The position numbers and the translations under genes were made by a program. Below, one piece after another: positions 31,711 through 43,209 of a stretch of DNA of 64,000 bases. Each line of letters begins with the position of its first letter. Within the stretch, counting starts at the first letter, position 1. This DNA comes from Pomphorhynchus laevis (lineage: Eukaryota; Acanthocephala; Palaeacanthocephala; Echinorhynchida; Pomphorhynchidae), in assembly GCA_012934845.2 (NCBI GenBank), contig WNNJ02002227.1, positions 1-64,000 on the forward strand. The letters are read 5' to 3'. Below the pieces are notes generated by a model. The model was given only the letters and a program-made list of their open reading frames with translations, was not told the origin of the DNA and did no database searches.

Positions 31711-34357
31711 GTCTATAAACAATATAAACAATATTAAATTTTTTATAGATATTTTTCTTGTACATATATTTTTATTATTTTCAGTAATTATTAAACAGTA
31801 ACCCTTAAGTAGATACCTAATTTGCGATTAAATATAAGTTCAAATAATACAGCAATTTATTCCAAAAATTATTAAGTGACATGCAAATTCAAGTTATAAT
31901 TGAAAAAGTTTCAAAATTTAAGGGGTCGACAAGGACGATGCACTGGCGATCCTGCACTGCACATAAATCTTGAAGACATCCTGCAAAGACTTATACTCAC
32001 ATTTGAACGCAATTTCAATTTTTGTATCGTGTCCTGGGCATTTTTATTTTTAAGAAAATTCAAGAAATTATTTTCGAAAGATAAGATACTTCAACCCTCC
32101 ACCCGCTCTTGATTATACGATAAGGATAAATAAAACGTGCTTTACGGCATTACTCTCTTGAGATATTTGCTTATTTTCCTATTTTCGTGAAATTCAAAGC
32201 AGGCATCGATTGATATGGTTATAGATCGAGCAGCATTCAAAGCAGACATTGGTTGATTCAACTAAATTAAAATTTGAATTAAATTATGTTGAGTTAAATC
32301 ACATCTTAATTATCAATTTTGAATTTACAAATTTCATAAAGAAAGCTAAGAATTCACAGCGTAAACCTAAAATATCATTATTGGAAATATTATTTTTAAA
32401 ATCCAATAATAGATGCATTTTATTCTAAAATAGCAATATATCGGCGATTAATGTTAGGATCATTTGGATAATGAACGAAATCTTTACAAAACGATAAAAT
32501 AGTTATTGCATAATTTCGAAAATATAAAAATTTCCGTTATAAAATTAAGAATTTTAGTTTTGGATGTATACAACGAAATTAGGAAAAGCATCACCTGCTG
32601 TTATCTGTCTTGCGTGATTTAATAATAAAAGAAGATTGTAATTTATTACGCTGCGTGTATATAATCACTAAATTTATCGAAAACTGAAAATTTATTCACA
32701 TGTTTCTTTATAGAACATTGGCCGTATTATTGTTCAATATATAAAGTACATTTTTATTTATGCTGGAAGGACTCACTCAGAGAAACAAGTGCAGATTCGA
32801 GTTTACTTATTTTGTGAAAAAAAAATATTCTTGTGTAAAAATTATTTTATTTCATCTGATGATTTTAAAAAATCCGTAAAAAGAGAATCTAACAACGTTT
32901 GATAAAAAAATTTTTACAAATTCAATTTTTTAAATATTTTTTATAAGTGAATGAATTATTAAATTTATTCAATTAAATAATTAAATGAATTGCTTAATTT
33001 ATGTATTTACCTTAAAATTATTAAATACATTAGTAAATTTTTTCGATAAGGTGAATTCATAATATACAATGACATTAACTAATAGCATTTTATTTATCAA
33101 GAAAATTATTAAATACATTTGATTAAGTGAATTAAAAAAATGAATTATTAAATTCAATTAAGTGAGTTTATTTATTAAATGAATTAATAAATTTATTTAA
33201 CGATTCGTCAATTTATTTATGAATTAAGCGAATTTTATTATTAAATGAAATATAAAATTTATTTAATGACTCATAAATTTATTAAATAAATTTTATAATT
33301 TAATGAAGTATTAAATTCACTTGATTAAGTAAATTAAAAATATACATTTGTTATTTATGTATTTTGTCAATTTAAATACATGAGTTGCTTTTAACTACAC
33401 ATTAAGTTTTTTATTTCATAACATTATTACAGAATTTAATAATTAAAATATTTATTAACTTAATTTGATTAAGTTAATTTATAAATAAAATGAATTGTTA
33501 AATACATTTTATTCATTAAATTTGATAATTTAATGAATTGCTTATTTTTTAAATAAATCACTATTGTTACAATAAAAGTCAAGAGTCTTCAATACGTTCT
33601 ATAACCATTGCTTAAATTATGATTCATTGCCTTAATTATGTATTTACCTTTAAATTAAGTGAATTTAATTATTAAATACATTAGTAAATTTTTTCGATAA
33701 GGTGAATTCATAAAATACAATGACATTAACTAATAGCATTTTATAATCAAATAAATTATTAAATACATTAGATTAAGTGAATTAAAAAAATGAATTATTA
33801 AATTCATTTGATTTGATGAATTTCAAATATATACATTCGTCATTCATTGATTTTATCAATTTAAATACATAAGTTTGCTTTTGCTTACATATTCAGTATT
33901 TTATTTTATAACGTTAAAACAAAATTTAATTATTAATTGAATTATTAAATTCACCTGATTAAGTGAATTCAATAATTCAATGAATTGTAAATGTGTATTC
34001 ACTTATTAAGTAAGTGAATTTAAAAGTTAAATTAATTATTAAATTTGGTGAATTTATAATATACAATTGCATTGATGTATTTTGTCAATTTTAATACATA
34101 AATTTGCTTTTGCCTACATATTCAGTTTCTTGTTTCATATTATTACAGAATTTCATAATCAAAGAATTATTAAATACATTTAATTAATTTAACAATTAAA
34201 TGAATTGTAAATTTATGTATTTACATTTTTATAGAGTGAATTATAATTAAATAATTAAACTTTTAAATTAATAATATAAATTATATAAATTTATATAATA
34301 TTCTTAAATAATATTTATTAAATATACTTTTATAATATAAATTTGTCATAACTAATT
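31711..34357. repeat. Very AT-rich degenerate repeats
   Basis: No gene is visible. From about 32,940 to 34,260 the sequence is built of degenerate AATTATTAAATTCA and GATTAAGTGAATT units. A direct duplication of about 170 bp joins 33,000-33,160 and 33,640-33,810; both contain TTTTTTCGATAAGGTGAATT and ACAATGACATTAACTAATAG. A more balanced patch at 31,920-32,000 is unidentified. Confidence 0.6.
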
Positions 34358-34400
34358 CATGCAAACGTAACGATTGCTGCGCAATCGTTACGTTTGCATG
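34358..34400. repeat. Perfect 20-bp hairpin
   Basis: CATGCAAACGTAACGATTGC (34,358-34,377) is followed by TGC and then its exact reverse complement (34,381-34,400). It is far more GC-rich than its surroundings. It could be the tip of a palindromic element or a structured RNA hairpin. Confidence 0.85.
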
Positions 34401-35560
34401 CCATTTTGGTGATTTTCTTATTGATTTTGAAATTATGCGATTCTTTTTTTTTAATTTACACGAGTTGTAATTCTTCCGTGCGTTCATCAAACATTTATAA
34501 AATGCCGCGTGTTTACTGTTCATTGTTAATTATAGTCAATGTCCAGGCAGTCGTTTTCCTAAACAAAGATGATTTGTTACAACTGCATGGTATCGTTGTT
34601 CACTCTATCTTTCTTTCTATAATGAGCTGTATTTGAACAGCGGCGGTCAGAAAATACACATATGTTTATTATTAGATATAATACACTGTTCTAGGCAATC
34701 ATCCGTTACGAATGAACTACTATTTTATCATGCTAATATTTTCCTAAGGCGATATAAGCACCGCTGTACATTGAACGCTTGATTTTCGATTGTGAAGTGC
34801 TAAACGCAGCAACATTGTCATATTGACAAAGCCCTACAACGATATAGCGAAATAGCAGTACAAAACAGGTTGGTATATTAAAATTTTTCGTTTGAATCGC
34901 AAACATGTAACAATATAATTTGTTACAATGACTGCCTAATTTGTAACTTAGGAATTTACGTACTAGTTGATAATTCTGTAAATTTTGAGCTCTAAATTTG
35001 GTACTACTTCAAAGATAGTGAGTGTCTGCTACACCCTCTTTGATTTATCATTGTATAGCGTAAAATAATAGAGTGTATCAGTGCAGACAGCATTCTGTTA
35101 TTGGCCTATACCGCATCGGTGATATTTTCCGTGCCTTTAACACCAAAATTTCTGAAGTTACATTTTGAATAAATCTGTACTAATTGAAATTAAATAGCGT
35201 GCATTTATCGCTTACATTTTCCTAAAGTTCTATTTCAGTATTTGCATAAATGAAGCTGTATCATTTATTTTGATGTTTAATGTTTCACAAATTTAGCATC
35301 ACGAGAAATGAATTAAATTAAACAATTTATCATTTTGTTTTGAATATGAATATGCCAGTTGCCAGTCCGGTTGACATTTTGTATATACAAAACGCTTGCG
35401 ATTATATTCATTGTCTCAATTGACATCTTGAACAGCAATTTTATTGTTATGTTTATTACATCTCATTAAATATCATAGATTATTTCAACACTTAAATAAT
35501 TAAGTCTAAAGAAGGATCCAAAATTAGCATATGTCATTTTTTCTAACTTAATTAAACTAT
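34401..35560. other. Intergenic, nothing recognised
   Basis: AT-rich sequence with a few more balanced patches (34.5-35.2 kb). The open frames of about 80 codons here have no recognisable motif and no supporting splice signals. Confidence 0.4.
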
Positions 35561-37830
35561 AAATCAGATCAGCTAACTATATCAGATCAGTTGACGTGTT
35601 TTATATTATTTATAAATTAAAAATAATGCTGAATAAAAATAGAGAAATAATTAATAATTAAATAATAAAAATTTGTTATAAGATTTTTATAACCGGGAAA
35701 TTTTTGATATTACCAGGAAAACAAAGTATACTGGTCAATTAATCAATTATAATAATAAGTAGTTAATGGTTTAAATAAGTTTTTAATAATATTTTGTTGA
35801 TTTATCCTTTTCCAAAATAAGAAAAAGGAAACATTAATCAAACTTGCTTGAAAATTAGCAGAAAAATAATGTCGTATCAAGAATACATGGCTTCAGTATT
35901 TCTGACAGAGGTTATATTACCGGGAAAACAAAGTCCACAGGTCAGTTAATTAAATTGTCAGTTGAACAAATCAGATCAGATAACTGAGTCTACGTATTTT
36001 ATTCGATATATAAATTTAAAAAAATATAAATAATAAATAATAATATAAGATTTCATATAATTTATCATTATATCAAGAACGCAGTCGCTTGGATATCCAT
36101 CACCTTAACTATATGCCACACCGCGAGCAGATCCAGGAGTAGTCTGGTTTACACTGACATCATTCTCATCGAAGTTAATCGATTATTATAACTCATCCTT
36201 TCACCTCCTCGAATGAGTTTACTTCCACGCCGTAGAATTTCCACTAGGTCTCTCATTTCGCCAGTCATGGAAAGGAACGACGCTTGGATGGCATATTTAA
36301 TGTGAATAAATTAAAAAATGATAGATTAATTAGATAAGATAACTGAGATAAAGATAATAAAAATAAAGATAAATTGTATAAGATTTTATACAATTTATTA
36401 ATAACTTTAAAATTGAAAATTTAAATTAAAAGTAAAAGTTAGTTTTTATGAATTTTATAACAGATGATGTATCAGAATAAGAATTATATATTATCAGAAG
36501 GAATTGTAATGCCTTCAGGTTTTGGTCACTATTCTTCCACTCAACATAGCAGCTGTGACAAATACATGCTAATGGCGTATTTCCCTGATAAAATTTGATT
36601 ATTTTGTATACCTTATTTTAATACAAAGCATATTGTTGATTTTTCTTCTCCATTATTAGAAATAAAATTTATCAAGAAGAACATAATAATATCGTATCGA
36701 TAATACATAGTCTCAGTATTTCTGACATAGGTTATATTACCAGGAAAACAAAGTATACTGGTCAATTAATCAATTATAATAATAAATAGTTAATGGTTTA
36801 AATGAATTTTTAATAATATTTTGTTGATTTATACTTCTCCAAAATAAGAAAAAGGAAACATTCATCAAACTTGCTTTAAAATTAGCAAGAAAATAATGTC
36901 GTATCAAAAATACATAGATTCAGTATTTCTGACAGAGGTTATATTACCGGGAAAACAAAGTCCACAGGTCAGTTAATTAAATTGTCAGTTGAACAAATCA
37001 GATCAGCTAACTGAGTCTACGTATTTTATACGATATATAAATTAAATAAGGTAATAAATAATTATAATTAAGAACAAAGTTAATAATAATTATAAAATAA
37101 TTATAAAATATTGTAATATATATAATAAAACATAATATTATTTATTTTAATAATCATTAAAATAATTAATAAAATAATTATAATTTAGAACAAAATTCTA
37201 CAATTTTGTTCATTGACTTTAAGTTTAAGAAATAGTACGCTGGGTCTTAAGAGTACTAGATCTAAGCCGTACCGGGTCTGAGCTGCGTACCTTGTAAATA
37301 TCTATGAAGAATAGTACCGATTGTATTATGCATGCATTAAGTAAGTGCAAAATGCAAATAATTACAGATGAATAATTTAAAATGCGATAATTTGAGCTAG
37401 CTGATTAAATTAAATTTAATTATCCAATTAAATCATTAGTTGCAATTTTTATTAATTGATTACTGCCATTTAACTTTTTCGTCATTGATTATTTTTATTT
37501 CAATATGAAAAATCAGATCAGCTAACTGAGTCGACGTATTTTATATTATTTATAAATAATATAATTTATAAATTAAAATAATGCTAATTAAAATTCAAAT
37601 TATTAAATAATAGAAAATAAGTTATTATAAATAATTGTTATATAAGATTTTATATAATTTATATCAAGTTAAATTTTAAAATTGAAATTTAAAATAAAGT
37701 CAATTTTTATGACTAATAAATAACTGACATGCTATCAGGTTTCGGCCTCTATTACTCGATCCAACATAGAATCGGGGTCAAATACATGCTAAAGACGTAT
37801 TTTCTCTAATGAAATTTGATTATCTTGGAA
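35560..37830 (+). repeat. Cluster of dispersed repeat families A and B
   Basis: Family B has TATTACCGGGAAAACAAAG, then a CAGTTAATTAAATTGTCAG block and AACTGAGTCTACGTATTTTA. It is repeated as a unit of about 310 bp at 35,700-36,020 and 36,725-37,045. Further pieces lie near 37,510 and 42,190-42,435. Family A (TCAGGTTTCGG ... ACATGCTAATGACGTATTT) occurs at 36,500-36,650 and 37,720-37,830. All copies are in the same orientation. Neither family shows an open frame, so they are probably non-autonomous. Confidence 0.65.
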
Positions 37831-38199
37831 ACGGAAGGTGCTCGGGGTCAATGTTAAATGATCAAAATTGAAATGGCAAGACGCCCCGCATGAGTCAGAA
37901 AATTTATTGAATTTTTGATTCCAGTTTGGAATCATCATCAGAAATTGTAAGAGTTTTAATAACAAAGACTTTTTTAACGTCAAGAAAATTAATGATAAAT
38001 TTGATTATCCATCCATAAACATTTTCAGTTTAAGAGTTACGTTTAATAATATTTTGATAAGTTTATATTTTGCGCTGTTCTGTTTGATTTAAATTTATTT
38101 TAAAATCAAAATAAATTTAATAGTTAATTTTAATAAATTTAATGTTTAAATTTGTCTTTCATAAAATTTTGTTGCTTTATATATTTTATTGACTTCCCG

Positions 38200-38530
38200 T
38201 TCATAGGTCATTTCGACCGTTTTTCTTTGTATGGTACACCCGGGCTCATATCCCGTTCATAGGTCATTTCCACATCCCGTTCATAGGTCATTTCGATCGT
38301 TTTTCTTTGTATGGTACACCCGGACTCCCGTCATTTTATTGGCACATGTTCAGTCTTTGTGTATGTTACACCCACACTCATCAGAGGGTCGAGTACCGCA
38401 ATTTACTTCAAAAGTTATTTTGCTTCTTCCAAGATTCGAACCCGCATCGATTTGTGGCCACACGCTAAGCATTCTCGAGTATCGAGAGCTGTACACTGCA
38501 CAGCATAGCTAAACACTAAGTTGTACACTA
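38200..38530 (-). mobile_element. tRNA-derived SINE with duplicated tail segment
   Basis: On the minus strand a near-consensus B box GGGTTCGAATC (about 38,432-38,442) follows an A-box-like segment (TACAGCTCTCGATACTCGAG), as in tRNA-derived SINEs. The body contains CTGATGAGTGTGGGTG. It ends with a segment of about 55 bp present twice in direct orientation (38,207-38,263 and 38,276-38,330), each holding CCCGTTCATAGGTCATTTC and CTTTGTATGGTACACCCGG on the + strand. It is different from the 28.6-kb SINE. Confidence 0.6.
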
Positions 38531-38999
38531 CACTGTATACAGCTTAGTATACAGTCACTACATAACTTTCTAATTATATATTAATTATATAGTAATTGGT
38601 TTCTGTTAATTAATAATTAGATTAAATGAAATTTGCTAAAAACTGTATAGCTTTTTTATCAAAATGTAAGAAGCAAACTTACCCAATTTTAAAATTAAAA
38701 CACCTTGTAGACTAACTGTATTTATCCACAGGTTCTCGATTTCTAATTCCACGTGTGATATAGTTATTTTTTATTATTAATTCTACTGTTAATATTTTTG
38801 TAATTAATAAAAAATTTAAATAAATAATAAACACATTTATTCGTCCATATTTAAATAAATATAATACCATTAGACATTGAAGTTGTTTATTTATCTATAT
38901 GATATATATGCTATAATAGTATAAATAGTGTTATAATACTATAATAGTATATATAGTGTTATATATCGATTGTTCACTCATTTGCTTCAATTACTGAGT

Positions 39000-39090
39000 G
39001 AACAGGAAGCAGCAAAATAAATTTGTTTTTTAAAAATTAGTCGAATTTTTGAAAATCAAATTTATTTTACTTCCTGTTCAATAAACAATT
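39000..39090. repeat. Inverted repeat upstream of the SPKK-rich gene
   Basis: TGAACAGGAAGCAGCAAAAT near 39,000 and its imperfect inverse ATTTTACTTCCTGTTCA near 39,065-39,081 flank an AT-rich loop. This places a stem-loop about 100 bp before the start codon at 39,193. A second short inversion (GTTCACTCA/TGAGTGAAC) overlaps its left arm. Confidence 0.6.
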
Positions 39091-39192
39091 CTATATTTAG
39101 TATACATACAGTATAATTTGATTTTCTCGTTTATTTAAAATAGAGAATTAAAATTCATTCCGATCCATTCATTTATTTGATACAAAAATATC

Positions 39193-40081
39193 ATGCCTAA
39201 GGCAAAAACAATAAAGCCCGCACAAGTACCGTTGAGACAATCTAAACGTCAAGCATTAAGAAGTCAGGCCAAAGAAGAATTAGCAAACGCTGATAGCAAA
39301 TTTATTATAGATGAACCAGTTCGTACCGCAAGAGTACTTAAGGTTCAACCCAAACAAAATAATATATTTCGTGCAAAAAGTCCAGCTGCAAAAAGACGCC
39401 GTCGATCTCCGATAAATTTGCGAAATACAACCACAAACACCAAGCTATTGACAGTTCGTACTGGTAGATCGTCTTCACGTTCTTCAATACAATCGAGAAC
39501 TGCTAAAAGAGCAACAACGATGCCAAAGTCAAAATCACCTTCAAAAAGAAATAAACGATCTGCTCGTGAAGGATCATCCCTCAGAAGTAAAAGTAGAACG
39601 ACTGAATCTCGCTCAAGACAAGCTACAAGACACAACAGCAAATCGAGATCAGTTGTTAATTCTGCACGATCAAAGGTTTGGTTACTTTTTAAAGATATCT
39701 TATTGATATATTTTCATTTAGGTACAAAATATGAGGATATCAAGGTCTCCTTCGTTAAGGATACAAACTCTTCGATCTTACCATTCTCAAAAGCAAATGC
39801 GTAGATCTCCTTCTAAAACCAAGAGGGTGTCACCCAAGAAAACGACTCCTTTCAAAATGTTTCCAAGACGGCGAATGTCACCAAAAGGAGGACGTACAAA
39901 TACAATGTCTGTTAGGCGAAAACAAAAATCATGGGCTATTCGTTTTACAGTAGCAACATTTGCGGCTCTTTTGATCTCATTAATGGTTGCCGCGTATATT
40001 TGTTGCAATAACAATGGATCAACAGGGAAATATTGGGAGATGGCTCAAAAGCGTATAAGAAGGTCGTTTTGGAAACGATAA
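39193..40081 (+). CDS. Basic S-P-K/R-rich protein with single C-terminal membrane segment
   Basis: There are two exons (39193-39675 and 39722-40081) joined in phase 0 across a 46-nt GT-AG intron, giving 280 residues. The first 230 are dominated by Lys, Arg and Ser. They carry repeated S-P motifs next to basic residues (KSPAAKRRR, RSPINLR, KSPSKRNKR, RSPSKTKR, VSPKKT, MSPKGG), of the kind that bind AT-rich DNA in histone H1-like proteins. Residues about 236-256 (IRFTVATFAALLISLMVAAY and neighbours) form one hydrophobic span, followed by a 24-residue basic tail. I do not recognise a named family. The layout suggests a nuclear-envelope or chromatin-anchoring protein; that is inference. An AAATAAATAT near 40,253 may serve polyadenylation. 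Confidence 0.75.
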
Positions 40082-40519
40082 GGCTCCTCCTATTTTGTCG
40101 CTGTTCATTTGGCAACACTTTTTCTGCGTTTGTGATCCCGAAAAGAGATATGTGCAATCGCTGAAATGAATATTTCTAATGCGACATTATTGATTTTTAC
40201 TGACAATATATTATCATAAATCGCAAATACTGTTTGATTTGTAAATATCTTCAAATAAATATTAGCTGCGGTGTGCACCAAGTTGTCTTTGTATTTTCCT
40301 AATTTGCTTTTATGGTGCGTAATCGCATAGCAATGATAACAGAATTCTTTCGAATCATGTATTTATCATGTATTCATTGTAGAATATTTTTTGTCGTTTA
40401 TGATTGGCAATTATAATTTATCATAGTATTATATTAATTATAAGGTTATTTATTTGTTATTATATAACAAATAGTTAAATAATTACAAATAATAAATAAT
40501 TATAAGATTTTATATAATT

Positions 40520-42440
40520 TAATAGCAACGGAGCCAAAGACATGCTAATTGCATATATCATCTGATGAAGTTTGATTATCTGGTGTATCTTATTATAATA
40601 CAAAGCATATTGTTTATCATAATAGTTTAATAGTTTAAATAAATGTTTAATAATACTTTGTTGATTTGTATATTGTAAATTTAATATTTTATAATATTAT
40701 GTTGATTCTCTATCATGAGAAAAATAAAAAATATAACAATTAATAATATAACAATTATATCAAGTTAGAATTTTAATATTAAATTTAAAATAAAAATCAA
40801 TCTTTATTCTGAATAAATATTAGAGGTTATTAGGAGGAACTGCTATGCTATCAGGTTTCGACACCTAATTAAAAATATTTTATTGAAATCAAATTACAAA
40901 CCGTCTTTAATAAATCAGATCAGTTTACCGAATCTACGTATTTTATAATTTAAATTATAAAATAAGGACATTTAAAAAAGCAAATATTCCTTAAGCAGAA
41001 AATAATTTATATTTTCTGATTTATAGGAGTGTTTAGAAGCAAATTTGTTTGTAAAGTCTTGGTAGACTTTTTGAAGTCAAAAAATTTTTAGTGAATGAAA
41101 CTCATTTGAAAAGACAAATTCATATCTTTTAAGAAGTGGATCCGCTTAATGTTTGCATTAAATCATAATTAATATTAATTATATTGATAATTAATAATAT
41201 TGTAATAATAATATAATTAATAATATAACAATTATATCAAGTTAGAATTTTAATATTAAATTTAAAATAAAAATCAATCTTTATTCTGAATAAATATTAG
41301 AGGTTATTAGGAGGAACTGCTATGCTATCAGGTTTCGACACCTATTCTCGATTTAGCATACTGCATGCTAATGACGTATTTACCCTGATGAAGAAATAAT
41401 ATGCAAAGTATATTATTTATTATCCATACCTAAAATATTTACAATTAAAATTTATTATCTATTATAATCTATTATAAAAGTTTATAAAAATAAATTTAAA
41501 CAAATCTATTATTCATAAAATGTTTCGCTTAATACTTTAAATTTATTTTTAATAATATTTTGTTGATTTGTATATTGTAAATTTAATATTTTAATAATAT
41601 TTTGTTGATTTATAATTGTACATTATAAGGAAAAGAAAAAATCATCAAACTTACTTGAAAATTAGCCTAAAATATGTATCCTAAAATATATATCGGCTCT
41701 TATGTATTGGCCCAACATAGCAGCGGGGCAAATTCCCACGCTAATGACGTATTTCCTCTGATAAAATTTAATTAACCTATATCATATTCTAATACAAAGT
41801 ATATTATTTCTTTTAATTCTTTAAATATATTATTAATAATATATTCTGTTGATTTGTATATTGTAAATTTAATATTTTAATAATATTTTGTTGATTTATA
41901 ATTCTGCATTATAAAAAAAGAAATAATCATCAAACTTACTTGAAAATTAGCGTAAAATAATAATGTTGTGTCAACATTGTATTTTCATACATATGTATGA
42001 AAATTTAATAATATTTAATAATTTTTTATGTTGTTTCAAATATAAAACAGAATTATATTTTAGTTCCTATGCTAATTTTTCACTGAATTAACAAATCATT
42101 TGACAAACAAATCATATCAAATAACTGAGCCTACGTATTTTATACGATATATAAATAAAAAACGATAAATAATTATCCGTCCATAATTTGTTTCTCGCGT
42201 AATGGTTTAAATAAATTTTTAATAATATTTTGTTGATTTATCCTTTTCCAAAATAAGAAAAAGGGAAACATTCATCAAACTTGCTTTAAAATTAGCAGGA
42301 AAATAATGTCGTATCAAAAATACATAGATTCAGTATTTCTGACAGAGGTTATATTACCGGGAAAACAAAGTCCACAGGTCAGTTAATTAAATTGTCAGTT
42401 GAACAAATCAGATCAGATAACTGCGTATGCGTATTTTTAC
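40520..42440 (+). repeat. Second cluster of repeat families A and B
   Basis: Family A copies lie at 40,520-40,620, 40,790-40,870, 41,270-41,420 and 41,680-41,810. A block of about 120 bp ending in GGAGGAACTGCTATGCTATC is essentially identical at 40,750-40,868 and 41,225-41,344, indicating a recent local duplication. A second local duplication covers 41,560-41,650 and 41,850-41,950. A family B copy occupies 42,190-42,435. No gene is visible. Confidence 0.65.
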
Positions 42441-42539
42441 GGATTTTTATTTTTACGTATTTTTACGTATTTTTATTTTTTTTTATAATTTTCACTATAT
42501 AAAAATTATATTTAGTGATATTATTGCAAAATTTTACAG

Positions 42540-43150
42540 CCCAACAGTAGAGCATTCCGCATGGAGAATTTAATCCATGGGAAACAATAGTTAATATTGA
42601 TATCTGATAATCTGATATTATATACGCCTCTGCATTGAGTTGGACTTATTCTAGCGTTCGAGCTTCCTTTATAGCTTCAGCCAACGTGAGTTTCAATGCT
42701 TCCAAGAGTATTTGCTGTATAGTTCCCGATTTTAGACCCGAAATGAAAGAATCCCTCACACAGAGACCGGTGTTAATCGGATTTGGCCTCTATGAATTCA
42801 CAATCTTTATTCAACTTGTCTAGTGTCTGCACGAACTCGTTAATTGCTTGATCGTGATATTGCTTACATGTGCTTAGCAGATTGAGAGCGATGACATCGT
42901 TACTAGGTTTGAGGTGTATTTCATCTAATGTGCCATCACCGCTTCAAAATCTATGAGTCGGATACATATCGGTACACTTCCGCAATATGTGATTGATGAG
43001 AATATCAATTTCATTCAAATTCTTCAAACCGTCGATTTTAGCAAAAAATCGATTGAAACGACGTTTCCAATATAGCCATTAAATTTCTGATTCTGCGGTG
43101 TTGGGAATCGTAGTAAATTATTCCGGCTTGAAAATTTTATCCAGAAAGCA
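42540..43150 (-). mobile_element. LTR-retrotransposon Gag remnant (fossil)
   Basis: Minus-strand fragments resemble a Ty3/gypsy-like Gag (capsid-region) protein, for example AINEFVQTLDKLNKDC and a nearby SGLKSGTIQQILLEALKLTL. The copy is broken in several places and has no pol, env or recognisable long terminal repeats, so it is old. Short related blocks of about 60 bp (ATTCTGCGGTGTTGGGAATC type) lie at 42,540-42,600, 43,090-43,150 and 45,015-45,090. A CR1-type LINE lies between the second and the third. Confidence 0.6.
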
Positions 43151-43209
43151 ATAGTTAAATAAATTGTGTTGATTAAGTAAATATCGATTGGAAACAGCAG
43201 CTTTATTTA

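Noticed and set aside
31900-32112. 70-codon frame beginning MKKFQNLRGRQGRC
   Set aside because: Only a short balanced patch at its start; no recognisable domain and no second copy. It was left as unidentified.
34394-34636. 80-codon frame with MPRVYCSLL, reminiscent of a THAP zinc-finger start
   Set aside because: The THAP Cys/His spacing and later motifs are absent; only the first few residues look similar.
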